NCBI RefSeq assembly: GCF_027942865.1
Contig: NC_134515.1
Span: 1,076,989 to 1,140,988 of the forward strand
Source: Odontesthes bonariensis
Lineage: Eukaryota > Chordata > Actinopteri > Atheriniformes > Atherinopsidae
Direction: 5' to 3'
DNA length: 64,000 nucleotides
The notes beneath the pieces were generated by a model. That model searched no databases. It was not told where the DNA came from and saw nothing but the letters and a program-made list of their open reading frames with translations. A program made the translations under genes and the position numbers. Position 1 is the first letter of the stretch; the number at the start of each line of letters is the position of its first letter. This document shows positions 1-16,700 of this stretch, piece by piece.

Positions 1-2560
1 TTTGTTAACATTCAAGATGAGATGATTGTTCCCACACCATGCCACAAAGCGGTCCACCAGCTCTCTGTACTCAGCTTCTTGTCCATCTCTGATACACCCG
101 ACAACTGCAGAGTCATCTGAATATTTCTGTAGATGACAGGAGTCTGACTTGTACTGGAAGTCTGAAGTGTACAGAGTGAAAAGGAATGGTGAGAGTACAG
201 TCCCCTGTGGTGCTCCTGTGCTGCTGATCACCTGGTTAGACACACAATTCTTCAGTCTGACAAACTGTGGTCTGTTTGTCAGGTAGTCATTAATCCAGGT
301 GATTGTTGAGGCCTCCACCTGAGTCTTCTGGAGTTTCAGACGAAGCAGATCAGGCTGGATTGTGTTAAATGCACTGGAGAAATCAAAGAACATGATCCTC
401 ACAGTGCTGCCTGCTTTGTCCAGATGACAGTGGGTTTGTTGAAGCAGGTGTATGATAGCGTCTTCAACTCCAACTCCATGGCGATAAGCAAACTGCAGGG
501 GGTCCTGATATGTGCTGGTTTGCTTACACAGGTGGGTCAACAGGAGTCTCTCCAGGACCTTCATGATGTGGGATGTCAGGGCAACAGGTCTGTAGTCATT
601 GATGACTGAAGGGTGAGTTTTCTTTGGTACCGGAACCAGACAGGATGTCTTCCACAACAGTGGTACCTTCTCTTGGGTCAAGCTAAGGTTGAAAAGGTGT
701 TGCAGAATCCCACAGAGCTGCTCTGCACAGGCCTTCAGGACTCGGGGGCTGACACCATCTGGACCTGCAGCCTTGTTCCGGTTCAGTCTCTCCAACTGCC
801 TCTTCACCTGACTTCTAGAAACAGAAAAGTGGGAGGGGGAGGCAAAGGGGACAGCAGCATCTCCTGATTGGGTTGAAGACAAACTAGTGGAAGCAGAAGA
901 ATCCATGACTGAGGTGGAGGTGGAGATGTTACAGGAAAGCTGTGGGTCAGAGGAGGGTGGGATGTCTCTTTGGCTGGGAACAGGAGGGGAGGATGGTGAG
1001 CTTGTTCCTGAACTGAAGCTGTTGAAGAATGTGTTCAGCTCATTTGCTCTGTCCAGACTTCCATCCATCCGATCCTCCCTCTGCTTGAGGCCTGTGATCT
1101 TCTTCATTCCTGACCACACATCTCTGATATTGTTCCTCTGCAGTTTACTCTCAAGCTTCTTTCTATACACCTCCTTGCTCTCTCTGATCTTGACTTTGAG
1201 CTGCTTCTGTATACTCCTCAGTAACTCCCTGTCTCGCTCCCTAAAGGCTCTTTTTTTCCTGTTCAATCCTTTAGCTCACTGGTGATCCAGGGTTTGTTAT
1301 TAGGGAAGCATCTCACTGTTCTGGTGGGGATGGTGTTGTCCACACAGAAGTTTATATAGTCAGTCACACACTCAGTCATGGCATTAATGTCCTCTCCATG
1401 TGGCTTACAAAGAGAAATCCAATCAGTTGCATCAAAACAACCCTGTAAGGCTTCTTCAGCTTCATGTGACCACTTTCTAACAGTCCTTTTTGTGACAGGT
1501 AGTCTTTGGACAAGGGGTTTATATGCTGAACAGAGAAAAACAAGGTTGTGATCTGATTTTCCCAGGGGAGGTCTTGATTTGGAAATGTATGAATCCTTGA
1601 CATTTGTGTAAAACAAATCCAATGTCTTGTTTTCTCTGGTAGAGCAGCTGACAAACTGTTGAAAAGTTGGCAGTGTAGCAGAGAGTGAGGCATGATTAAA
1701 ATCACCAGATATTGCCACAAAAGAATTGGGGTGTTGTGTCTGTATCTGAGCAACAACAGAACTGATGACATCACATGCAGTGTCGGCAACAGCTGAGGGT
1801 GGAATGTAAACAGCCACCAAAACAACACTGGTGAGCTCTCTTGGCAAATAATATGGACGAAAACTTACTGCCAATAGTTCAATGTCAGGACTGCAGAGAC
1901 GACTCTTCACAGTAACATGTCCTGGGTGACACCATCTGTTGTTGACAAGCACTGCCAATCCACCCCCTTTCCTTTTCCTGCTACTCTTTATATCTCGATC
2001 TGCTCGTACAGTCAGGAAGCCCGGCAGAGAGACGCTGGAGTCGGGGATATGATCCTGCAGCCATGTCTCAGTAAAACACATAATGCTACATTCCCGATAT
2101 TCTTGCTGAGTCCTTGTCAAGGCTAGAAGTTCATCCAACTTGTTAGCTAATGATCTTACATTGCCCATGATGACGGATGGCAGAGATGGTTTGAACTTCT
2201 TCTTTCTTTCTCTCCTCTTTGCTCCTGCTCTGCATCCACGACGCCTCCTTTTCAATTCCAGTGGGATTTCTGGCTTCAGTTGTCGAATTATTTCTGCTTT
2301 TCCAATGTTAATCAGCTGCTCCCTGTTGTAAACCACCCTGTTGCTATGGTGATGCATCATAACAAAAGAGTAAAATATACAAAAGTATTGGGAAAAATCA
2401 ATCCAGCTGCACAGCATCCAAGGCAGGAAGAAACAGTTGTCCAAAAAAAGCAATTTCTTCCAAGAAAAAACAGGAATGAAATTTAGAAAAAAGAAAAAAT
2501 CTCAATGTGAGGTACAGAGCTACTCCAACATGCTGCCACCCTCAGCGGCGCACTCTAGTT
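1..2560 (-). mobile_element. Non-LTR retrotransposon (LINE), CR1/L2/Rex1-like, truncated by window edge
   Basis: Read on the minus strand, 2453-1263 encodes an AP-endonuclease-type domain with NVRSL, CFTETWL, SGDFNH and SDHNL, the usual Asp/Asn and Ser-Asp-His active-site signatures of LINE endonucleases. Downstream (1262 to 1) the reverse transcriptase continues with FFDFSSAFN (motif A) and KYSDDSAVV (a YSDD version of the F/YxDD motif, near 100-125). The two parts are in different frames because of one missing base near 1268, just after NKPWITSELK. No other break is visible in the part inside the window. The 5' end appears to be near 2530-2560 (GC-rich, then an A/T tract). The family name is an inference from general resemblance to abundant fish LINEs; the clade is not certain. 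Confidence 0.85.
1263..2453 (-). pseudogene. LINE endonuclease domain ORF, 3' end frameshifted
   Basis: Open frame of up to 396 codons. A basic stretch (about residues 68-88, rich in Arg and Lys) precedes the endonuclease fold. Visible endonuclease landmarks in order are NVRSLANKLDEL, ETWL, a GGGLAVLVNN segment, YIPPSA, ISGDFNH, and GKSDHNLV. The frame stops at TGA directly after SELK; one additional base there would carry it into the reverse-transcriptase frame, so this is a single-base deletion in an otherwise well-kept copy. It is mobile-element coding sequence, not a host gene. Confidence 0.8.
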
Positions 2561-2796
2561 TACCAGTACATAGTAAAAAGTATCAGAACACACTAAAAAG
2601 TACCAATACACAGTAAAAAGTACATATACACAGTAAAAAATACCAGAACACAGTAAAAAGTACCAATACACAGTAAAAAGTACCAGAACACACTAAAAAA
2701 TGCCAGTACAAAGTAAAAAAAACACCAGAACACAGTAAAAAGTACCAGAACACAGTAGAACACAGTAAAAAGTACCAGTATACATTAATGGTAAAC
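2560..2796. repeat. Minisatellite, about 18-19 bp unit (AGTAAAAAGTACCAGAACAC)
   Basis: About a dozen imperfect copies lie between the LINE 5' end and the first magi1 exon in the window. Units differ by AC/AT substitutions and small length changes. It is intronic for magi1. Confidence 0.85.
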
Positions 2797-2818
2797 AAAG
2801 TATTACTCTCTGCAGTAG

Positions 2819-7724
<4,906 letters not shown>

Positions 7725-7734
<10 letters not shown>

Positions 7735-7762
7735 TTGGCCAGCTCGCTCTCTGATTGGCCAG
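7725..7762 (+). repeat. Tandem 21-bp duplication across the magi1 stop codon
   Basis: The segment GCTCGCTCTCTGATTGGCCA occurs twice head to tail, and the stop TGA at 7732-7734 lies in the first copy. Each copy contains ATTGG, an inverted CCAAT core. Confidence 0.75.
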
Positions 7763-8110
7763 CAGTGAGGTCGCGCTCCTTTTTCATTCGCTGATTTTTC
7801 TTCTTTTTGTTCTTGGCTACTTATAAGGGCTCTTTTGGTCGGCCAGTTGAGAGAAGCCCCGCCTCCCTGTGTCTGTGATTGGATAGTGAGAAGCTGACAG
7901 AAGAAGGACTCTGATTGGTTTTCAGGTGACCCAATAACCTCCACCTCCAGATTACCCATAATGCCTCAGTGCGTCCTGAGATCTCTCTCAAACCAGCCGT
8001 ACGTCTCCACAGCAACCAGAAGCATCATCAGGCTGGGTCAGAGCGGTTACCATGACAACCATGTTTGCTCGCTCAGTAGCAGCTGTGGTAGGCTCCGCCC
8101 CCTGCCGCCC

Positions 8111-8147
8111 CTCCGGTTCTCCGGTTCTCCGGTTCTCCGGTTCTCCA
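8111..8147. repeat. Short tandem repeat, CCGGTTCT, about four copies
   Basis: Four to five adjacent 8-bp units in the magi1 3' flank. Confidence 0.9.
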
Positions 8148-8399
8148 GCCTCACCTGCATCCTTTAAACTCGTATGCAAACAGACGATCTCTGCGTGTAA
8201 TCTGAGCATGTGAATATCAGCGGAATGATTTTTTATTTTTATAAACTCAACATGTAAAGGATCAGTGACATCATCACTGATCAGATTATTGATCAGATTA
8301 TCGATCAGATTATCGGTGAACAGAACCGGATCTGATCTGCCTGCTTGCTTCTAAACACGAGAAAAGAAAAACTTTAGTTCTGATGATTTAACAGAGGAG

Positions 8400-8573
8400 C
8401 CATACACATACACGTGCACATGCACACGTGCACACACACACATGTGCACATGCACGCACGCACGCACATGCACACACACACGTGCACACACATGCACACA
8501 CGCATACACGTGCACACACACACACACACACATACACGTGCACACACACACACACACACACACACATGCACAC
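8400..8573. repeat. (CA)n microsatellite with CACGTGCACA interruptions
   Basis: Alternating purine-pyrimidine sequence of about 170 bp, with GCACGC and ACGTGC interruptions. Such tracts can adopt Z-DNA. Confidence 0.95.
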
Positions 8574-9091
8574 TAATATTACTGGGAACATGAGTACAGA
8601 GCCACCCATTGCCTGAAATTTAATTATGTATTGGAAATGTAAACATAAATAGAAATATGTTAATTATTTTTAAAATATATATAATAAACTATTAAAAAAT
8701 AGTATTTTATAAACTATATAAATGATGTACATAATACACAAATATACAAATTTACGTTTTTAGTTTTTTTCAAATGTAAGGCAGAACAGACATACTTACA
8801 TACATACTTGCAGTTACATAATTGGGTCAAAAGGGGCGCACTTTGAAATTTTACACACACTTGTTATTACACATGTTGGCCACAGGGGGAGCGCCTCTTA
8901 AAATCGATACACAAAAACCCTCCTTCCCGGGTCCATACCGGGTTCTTTTCTAGATTTCACCACCAGGGGCATTAAAAACACTTTCTCTGTCAGATGTTTT
9001 CCTCACCGGGAGCTTTGCTCCCAACTTCTCCATCAGTCCTGATATATAGGTGCTGGGATGGGTGGTGTCCCGAGAAGGGTAGTAATACAAG

Positions 9092-9237
9092 AACACACAC
9101 ACACACACACACAGGCACACACACACACACACACACACAAACACGTGCACACGCACACAAACACACGTGCACACGCACACAAACACACGTGCACACACTC
9201 ACGTGCACACACACATGCACACTCACACGCTCACAGA
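9092..9237. repeat. (CA)n microsatellite, interrupted
   Basis: About 145 bp of CACACA with AAACACACGTGCACACGC sub-repeats at the 3' side. Confidence 0.95.
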
Positions 9238-10660
9238 TGTCAGGTCCGGCTGTGGTCCTGCTGCTGTCAGTCACCCGAGCATCGCCATGGCAACACGACC
9301 TGCCTCCAGCGACAGGACGACCCGCAGCTCCGGATCATAACAAAGTGCCTCATTTTGTTTCAGCCTTCGACCTGCAAACCGTCACAGACGCCGACGGCCG
9401 CCACGACGACCCCGCCCCCAAACACGCAGTTTCACCACCGACATTTTTATATTCACGGAAGAGTCCCAGCCAATCAGGTTCCAGCGCCATCTGTTCCCAT
9501 GTGGACCGAAGCTCAAGGATCAAAATGGATTTAAATGGATTTAAAATATGGATTTAACCATTTGGTGAAGATGGACTCGTCCCATTTTGGTGCCTCTGAG
9601 GCTCTGATGAACTTCAGACGGTCTGAACTCAACATGTTTCCTGTTCAGCTTCATTTAATCTGTTAACAAACATCGTTTCTGCATCTCAGACCTGCAACAC
9701 ATCCCATAAAAGTCAGGACAGAGAACCTTCTCCCACTCGTAACGTTGTTTTAAACCCATCTGAGGACAAACTGGACCTCCTCTGAGCATCTCTGCTGCTC
9801 TCAGACTCATCATGGAGGCTGATTTAGGACCAGATCCTGGTTAAAATCAGCTGGTTAAAGGAACATTCTTTCTAAATTGCTCCAGAATCAACATCTTTGG
9901 GACGTGTTGCAGGTCTGAAATGTAAAAATGGGAGTTTGTTAACGGATTAACTGAGGTTAATATGTTTGCTTCAGGCTGTCTGCAGAGAAATTAAAGTCAA
10001 AGTAAATAAGGATTGTTGCTTATTTCCATGAGTTGGGTTTGAAGACGTGTCGGTGAACATCGTGTTGTTGTTTATCGGCATAAACAGGCTTTATTCATGC
10101 TGCAGATATCTGAACTCATCACATGAAGTCGGAACAAAGTGAAACTCGTCTGATGTCTGTTCATCTCAACTCAGCCAAAGATTGTTTATCAGGGAAAAGA
10201 GTCTTTACTTTGTAAAAAAAACAAAACAGAAAACAATCAAATAATCAACTGAAAAAAGATGCTGAAGAATCTCTTCGTCCGTGTTGTTTTTCTTTCACGT
10301 AGAAAGTTTGCAGATTAGAACAAAAACAGGCTCGAGTTCAGCTTTGCACAGTTTTTTATCGACGCCTCGAAGCAGAATTTGGTAACTTAGACTTCTCCGA
10401 CTCCTTCTGGTGCTTCAAAATGCAAGAATCCACCGTGCCTGAGCAAAAACAGCCAATCAGAGCCAGGACGGGGCCTGCTGTCAATCACTGCCCCTTCTAC
10501 AGTTGCCGTGGTTACTCACCTCTGCAGGGTGGGGCTTTAGAGGCGGAGCTGAAGCACAGCAGAGAGGGAAGGGGAGGAGCCTATGAAATGTACCAGATCA
10601 GAATTTCCACGTTACTTCTCAAACGTACAAAGTTCTACTTTAACAAAGCGAGACGTTGAA

Positions 10661-11720
10661 ACTTTACGATCAGATCAATAATTAAAGGTGCCATGGCATG
10701 AAAGTAAATGGAGGCTTTTATATATTTCTATAGGCTTTAGTGGTCCCCTAATACTGTATCTGAGTTTTTTTCCCCAAAATTCTGCCTTGGTGCAGAATTA
10801 CAGCCAGTCCCAAAAACGAGCTTTCCTTAGGATCCTCAGAATGAGCTGTTTAGGGTCTGCAGCTTTAAATGCAAAGCGGAGGGAGGGGGTGTGGCCTTAC
10901 TTAACACAGTCAAACATCAAGCAAGTGCTACACAAGACACAGCAAAAAAGGCGTGCGTGAAGGGGAAAGCAGGAGTGAGGATTTTGACATTCTCATCTGA
11001 TTGCTCTGGTTTGCAAAGATGCACGTAGCGCTAGCGCTGGAACCATGAATGAATCATTATCCTGATGAAATGCACTGAATTTGCGGATTCATTCTTCTTC
11101 AGGAAGCTTGAAGTCGGGGGTTTTGGTCTAAAATGAGCGAGCTAACCATCTCATGGGCATGCAAACACCTCCAACAGCCCAGTTGGCAGAGATAAGAGCT
11201 TGCAGATGCTATTAGCTGCATAGCTAACGATACAAACCCTTTCCTGTGGTAACAAGCTATGTAACTATACTGTGCATACAGGAAAGCAACACAGTTATAG
11301 AGCGTTAAATGACTTACTTGTCCTAGGTCTGTAGTTGGGCCAAAGAGAGTTGGTACTGATCCAGGGTTCATTTTCAGACGTTCGGAAATGACCAATGAGC
11401 TGGCCAAAGAGCTGTGGGCGGGGAAAGGCAGTTTTGGCATAGCCATATACGGGCTCTGGGAGGAAGCAATCTCCACGTCATAAGCGGCGGCTTTCCCGAT
11501 CAGGCCATCTGCATGGTCACATTACCAAAGGCGGAGAATAATTTCCAGTGCATGGTTTAGGTCTATCGTCATTTTTAGCCACTGGGGGACCGCAGGCAGG
11601 CTAGAGGAACTCATATTAATGTTAAACAACCTTAAAAAGGGAAAATGTCATGCCATGGCTCCTTTAAAGCTTTGGAGGTTGTTTTGGTGGAACTTTACGA
11701 TCAGATCAATACTTAAAGCT
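10661..11720 (+). repeat. Direct duplication of the MITE insertion site
   Basis: ACTTTACGATCAGATCAATA followed by A/C-TTAAAGCT occurs at 10661-10680 (interrupted by the element after TTAA, resuming AGCT at 11668) and intact at 11692-11719. The locus was therefore a short tandem duplication before the element inserted into one copy. Confidence 0.8.
10686..11663 (+). mobile_element. Kolobok-like non-autonomous DNA transposon (MITE), 978 bp
   Basis: The left end reads TTAA then AGGTGCCATGGCATGA. The right end is its inverted copy (AGGAGCCATGGCATGA on the minus strand) followed by TTAA. TTAA target duplications at 10682-10685 and 11664-11667 plus ends starting AGG are the signature of Kolobok-type elements. 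A paralogous empty site exists close by: the 10661-10690 flank is repeated at 11692-11719, where TTAA is uninterrupted. No transposase is visible inside. Confidence 0.8.
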
Positions 11721-11964
11721 AACCAGATTCATTGTTTCGGTGGGTCGGAGACGCGTGAACGTTTTATAAAGGTAAACGTTTTAGGTCGAACATCTTCAGA
11801 TATCAGGCAGAACAAACCACAAACCTCCACTTACACTTTTATTCTGCTTATATTGTAAAATTTGTCTTAATTAATTATGAAAATGTCTTGAAAGAAATCA
11901 TGTTTCGTCCTTTCATTGCATGTGATGACTTTTGCATCAGTTTACTGTCTGTTTCCGTACTCCA

Positions 11965-12071
11965 TTCACACCCCTGCGCTGACCTTAAGCCCCGCCCCCT
12001 ACAGACTCCTGCGCTGAGCTTAAGCCCCGCCCCCTACAGAGCCCCGCGCTGAGCTTAAGCCCCGCCCCCTG
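11965..12071. repeat. Three 35-bp repeats with GC boxes
   Basis: Unit CTGCGCTGAGCTTAAGCCCC-GCCCCCTACAGA occurs three times with few changes. Each unit carries CCCCGCCCC, an Sp1/KLF-type GC box. No gene start is evident next to it. Confidence 0.85.
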
Positions 12072-12549
12072 GTCTACTCTCTTTAAGGGCCGTTGGACCT
12101 TTGTCTTCTATGCATTTTCTAAGACTTTCTGGATTCTCATGACAAAACAACGTTCTTTGGGATCTGGGCAACGGAGCGAAACGATTGGACAAAAGTTTTT
12201 ATCTCCAGCAGGAGGCTGCAAGTTCTCCATCAGTGATCTGTATCCATCTGTAGAGCCAGTTTCACTTTAAAGTTGGACCTATATGCTTTTTCTTTTTCTA
12301 TCAGATACGGAATGTTGTGTCAGATGTTCAAATTAAATTTGGCTAAAGTTTTAAATGATGATGTAAATGTACGGAAAAAAAAGAACTGAACGTGTTTTTC
12401 TGCTTTATGTGATTTCCTTTTTTATTAAATCATCTGCTGCAGAATGCTGCGTGGCCTCCAGGCTTCTTGACAAAATGCAGGACGTCAGCATTTGTAGGCA
12501 GAATCCCAAAATGAATCCAAAAGTAGTGTATAGCTTTTAGCATTTAGCT

Positions 12550-12855
12550 TTATTTTAAATGTGCTGCCATATGAATGAAAGTGCCATAACATTTGTTGTG
12601 CAAACACACTTTTAACATCAGCATCTTTCTGTAGTTTTTATGTAGAAGCCTCGCTCCACTGTCTGTTTCCTTGAATGACTTGCTGCTATCAGTTGTGTGT
12701 TTTGCCTTTAAGTGATATTTTAGACTGGAACTACTACGCTGAGAAGACAATTCAACTTGGCAGAGTTTACAGATGACTTTGGTTCTGTCGACTCCGCCGT
12801 CTGGAAGAACTTTAACATGAAAATGGCCGAGTAAAAGTTCCGTACCCTTCTCCAT
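12550..12855 (-). pseudogene. BED-type zinc-finger fragment, hAT transposase remnant
   Basis: A 101-codon minus-strand frame starting ATG has KVICKLCQVEL followed by LKYHLKAKH, a Cys2-His2 BED finger near the N-terminus, as found at the start of hAT transposases and ZBED proteins. The frame ends soon after the finger, with no catalytic domain following. I see no flanking inverted repeats that define an element, so it is called a remnant. Confidence 0.6.
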
Positions 12856-12892
12856 GTTTGGTGGATCCGCCGATTACTTTCTTTTCCTGTTC

Positions 12893-13027
12893 CACAGCAG
12901 ACAGCAACAGACTTTTACAAAATAAAAGCCTGTGAGCAGCAGACTTTTACAAAATAAAAGCCTGTGAGCGACAGACTTTTACAGAATAAAAGCCTGTGAG
13001 CAGCAGACTTTTACAAAATAAAAGCCT
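12893..13027. repeat. Four tandem 32- to 36-bp repeats (CAGACTTTTACAAAATAAAA)
   Basis: Four copies of a unit with an internal dyad CTTTTACAAAATAAAAG. Each contains AATAAA on the plus strand. Confidence 0.85.
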
Positions 13028-13309
13028 CTTGATTCGTTTCATCAGAACTCGACATCAGCTGCTCAGAAACAGATTTTATATCAGAACCTAAAACCTCCAC
13101 AAGAACAGATTCTTTTTAGGTTCTTTGGGTGTCAGAATGGTTCAGAGGGAATCAAACCCTCGCTTCCGTCTCTGGTACATTTCCTTCAGTTTGTAAATGT
13201 GAGCAGAACTTTTTGTTCCGGACCAGTGGAGGCTGTGTGATGAGCAGAAATCAGCTGGACCGGATAAACAACACCACCAAGAACAACAACTCCCCAAAAT
13301 AAATAAAGA

Positions 13310-13315
13310 TTTATT
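13310..13315 (-). terminator. Candidate poly(A) signal AATAAA of the CXXC gene
   Basis: TTTATT on the plus strand reads AATAAA on the gene strand, about 460 nt past the stop codon. It lies in a region with several A/T-rich alternatives. Confidence 0.4.
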
Positions 13316-13594
13316 TAAAGGATAACTGGTGGATTCTTATTTTTATTACTTGGGTTTAAAGTGGCTCAGCCGGTCCAGAACCATCATCAGCTGTGGTTCT
13401 GACCATGTGCAGCCGGGTCCAAACAGATTCTGAGTGGATCCGAAACACAAGAAGGACGACTTCACAGCAACATCTTCTTAGAAAACTCTTTATAAAACGT
13501 GTCAAAGGTACAAAATGTTCAGAATCTCTTCATAAAAACTAAATATTCACAGGTCTGAGCAGCGGAAAGTGAACAGTAGTGGAGAACAGAACCG

Positions 13595-13616
13595 AGCCGA
13601 GCCGAGCCGAGCCGCC
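13595..13616. repeat. Short tandem repeat, GAGCC, four copies
   Basis: Four adjacent 5-bp units in the presumed 3' UTR of the CXXC gene. Confidence 0.9.
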
Positions 13617-13777
13617 ACATTCTGAGGTAGAAAGGTTTGGATGTGAAGCTGCTGAGGAACAAACTCAGCTCAGAACTCTTACAGTAACTCTTATGTCCCA
13701 CTGCCAACACAGACAGCTGTAACAGGTGTGGGCGGGACTTCACCTGCTCAGGTAAGGACAGAAGCACAAATGGAAAA

Positions 13778-16700
13778 TCAGCTTTCCTCTTCCACCTCTT
13801 CTTTTTCTTCTTCTTCTTCTTCTTCTTCTTCCCCTTCCTCCTCTTCCTCCTCCATCAGGCAGGGCAGACAGGTGAGGGAGGGCGGAGCCACCAGCAGCTG
13901 GCAGGCAGCTGATCTTACCGGCTGTGGACAGACGAGGGATCGAACCCTCGAGCCTCGACAGACGGTCATCCGCTCCAGATGCAGCAGCAGAGACACCAGC
14001 TGACACACACACACACACACACACACAGAACTGTTAGCATCGTTAGCATTCTGAAGCTAATGTGGGAAAATGTGAGACAGTGTGGGACAAAATGTGGGAC
14101 AGTGTGAGACAAAATGTGGGACAGTGTGGGACAAAATGTAGGATAGTGTAGGACAGTGTGGGACAAAATGTAGGACAGTGTGGGACAAAATGTAGGACAG
14201 TGTAGGACAGTGTGGGACAAAATGTAGGACAGTGTGGGACAAAATGTAGGACAGTGTAGGACAGTGTGGGACAAAATGTAGGACAGTGTGGGACAAAATG
14301 TGGGACAGTGTGGGACAAAATGTAGGACATTGTGGGACAATATGGGACAAAATGTGGGACAGCGTGGGACAATGTGGGACAAAATGTAGGACAGTGTAGG
14401 ACAGTGTGGGACAAAATGTAGGACAGTGTGGGACAAAATGTGGGACAGTGTGGGACAAAATGTAGGACAGTGTGGGACAAAATGTGGGACAGTGTGGGAC
14501 AAAATGTGGGACAGTGTGGGACAGTGTGGGACAAAATGTAGGACATTGTGGGACAATGTGGGACAAAATGTGGGACAAAGTGGGACAAAATGTGGGACAG
14601 GAGAGAAGCTAACAGATGCTAACACAGCTGGATGTTAGCTGGAAAGCTAACCGAACCGACCACCTGTCCCTGACCCGATCCGTGTCCTCACCTGGCTCAG
14701 GTGAGCGCCCCCCTGTGGACGTTCCCGGTAAACTCGGTGCGTCTCCGGCAGCAGGCGGTTCTGGACGCTGATGTAGAGGCGGAGATCGGGACGGATGTGG
14801 ACGACGGTGTCGGTCATGGAGGACAGCTGAGGGATGGAGAGGACAGCATGAGGACAGCAGAGTTAATTCTGAGGAAGATTTCATCATGATGTCAGAAAAG
14901 ATGAAAGAAAAGTCGTTAAATTTAAACGTTTCCGGGGAAACAAACTCGTACTTTGGAGCACTGCAGCAGCTGCAGAACCGGACCATCAGCCAGAACTGAC
15001 ACCCAATGAGCCGGCAGCACCGTCCTCTTCAGAGCCCGCTGCAGATGCAGCAAGCTCCGCCCCCCCGGGACGCCATCCCTGACCCCGCCTCCAAACAGGC
15101 TGAACGACCCCGAGCCCTGAAAGCACAAAGAGGTCACTTCCTGTAACAACATCACTTCCTGTAGCATCACTTCCTGTAGAAACATCACTTCCTGTAACAA
15201 CATCACTTCCTGTAGCAACATCACTTCCTGTAACATCACTTCCTGTAACAACATCACTTCCTGTAGCAGCACCAATTCCTGTAGCAACACCACTTCCTGT
15301 AGCAACATCACTTCCTGTAACAACATCACTTCCTGTAACAACATCACTTCCTGTAGAAACATCACTTCCTGTAACAACATCACTTCCTGTAGCAACATCA
15401 CTTCCTGTAACAACATCACTTCCTGTAGCAACATCACTTCCTGTAACACCATCACTTCCTGTAGCAACATCACTTCCTGTAGCAACATCACTTCCTGTAA
15501 CAGCATCACTTCCTGTAACAGCATCACTTCCTGTAACAACATCACTTCCTGTAAAAACATCACTTCCTGTAACTACATCACTTCCTGTAACAACATCACT
15601 TCCTGTAACAACATCACTTCCTGTAGAAACATCACCTCCTGTAACAACATCACTTCCTGTAACAACATCACTTCCTGTAGAAACATCACCTCCTGTAACA
15701 ACATCACTTCCTGTAGCAACATCACTTCCTGTAACAGCATCACTTCCTGTAACAGCATCACTTCCTGTAACAACATCACTTCCTGTAAAAACATAACTTC
15801 CTGTAACAACATCACTTCCTGTAACAACATCACTTCCTGTAACAACATCACTTCCTGTAACAACATCACTTCCTGTAGAAACATCACCTCCTGTAACAAC
15901 ATCACTTCCTGTAACAACATCACTTCCTGTAGAAACATCACTTCCTGTAGAAACATCACCTCCTGTAACAACATCACTTCCTGTAGCAACATCACTTCCT
16001 GTAGCAACATCACTTCCTGTAGCAACATCACTTCCTGTAGAAACATCACTTCCTGTAACAACATCACTTCCTGTAACAACATCACTTCCTGTAGCAACAT
16101 CACTTCCTGTAGCAACATCACTTCCTGTAGCAACATCACTTCCTGTAACAACATCACTTCCTGTAACAACATCACTTCCTGTAACACCATCACTTCCTGT
16201 AGAAACATCACTTCCTGTAGCAACATCACTTCCTGTAATAACATCACTTCCTGTAATAACATCACTTCCTGTAACACCATCACTTCCTGTAGAAACATCA
16301 CTTCCTGTAATAACATCACTTCCTGTAACAACATCACTTCCTGTAATAACATCACTTCCTGTAACACCATCACTTCCTGTAGAAACATCACTTCCTGTAG
16401 CAACATCACTTCCTGTAGCAACATCACTTCCTGTAATAACATCACTTCCTGTAGCAACATCACTTCCTGTAATAACATCACTTCCTGTAACAACATCACT
16501 TCCTGTAATAACATCACTTCCTGTAACAACATCACTTCCTGTTATAACATCACTTCCTGTAGCAACATCACTTCCTGCTCTCTATCACTGATGATGATCG
16601 ACGGCTACACTGACCAATAAGATGACGTCGCATGCTGTGACATCATCGGCCGCCTTGGCTGTGACAGCTTCAGTGATGTCAGAGGGCGGGGACGCCGTCA

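Larger units (their letters stand above)
7735..10660. other. magi1 3' flank and intergenic sequence, no gene supported
   Basis: The 3' UTR of magi1 must start here, but no poly(A) site can be chosen with confidence; AATAAA occurs in the A/T-rich stretch near 8680. The segment also holds an 8-bp CCGGTTCT tandem (8111-8147), two (CA)n tracts and an A/T-rich block (8600-8760). An open frame at 9058-9534 has no recognisable domain and begins in the CA tract. From 9560 to 10660 I see no feature. Confidence 0.6.

Noticed and set aside
9058-9557. Frames of 158-187 codons after the CA tract, possibly a further magi1 exon
   Set aside because: About a third is CA-repeat translation and the rest has no known motif. 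The magi1 frame already ends with a conserved-looking tail at 7734.
13925-13960. tRNA T-arm look-alike (GGTTCGATCCC on the minus strand)
   Set aside because: It is coding sequence in CXXC gene exon 13999-13919; no acceptor stem or anticodon arm can be drawn.
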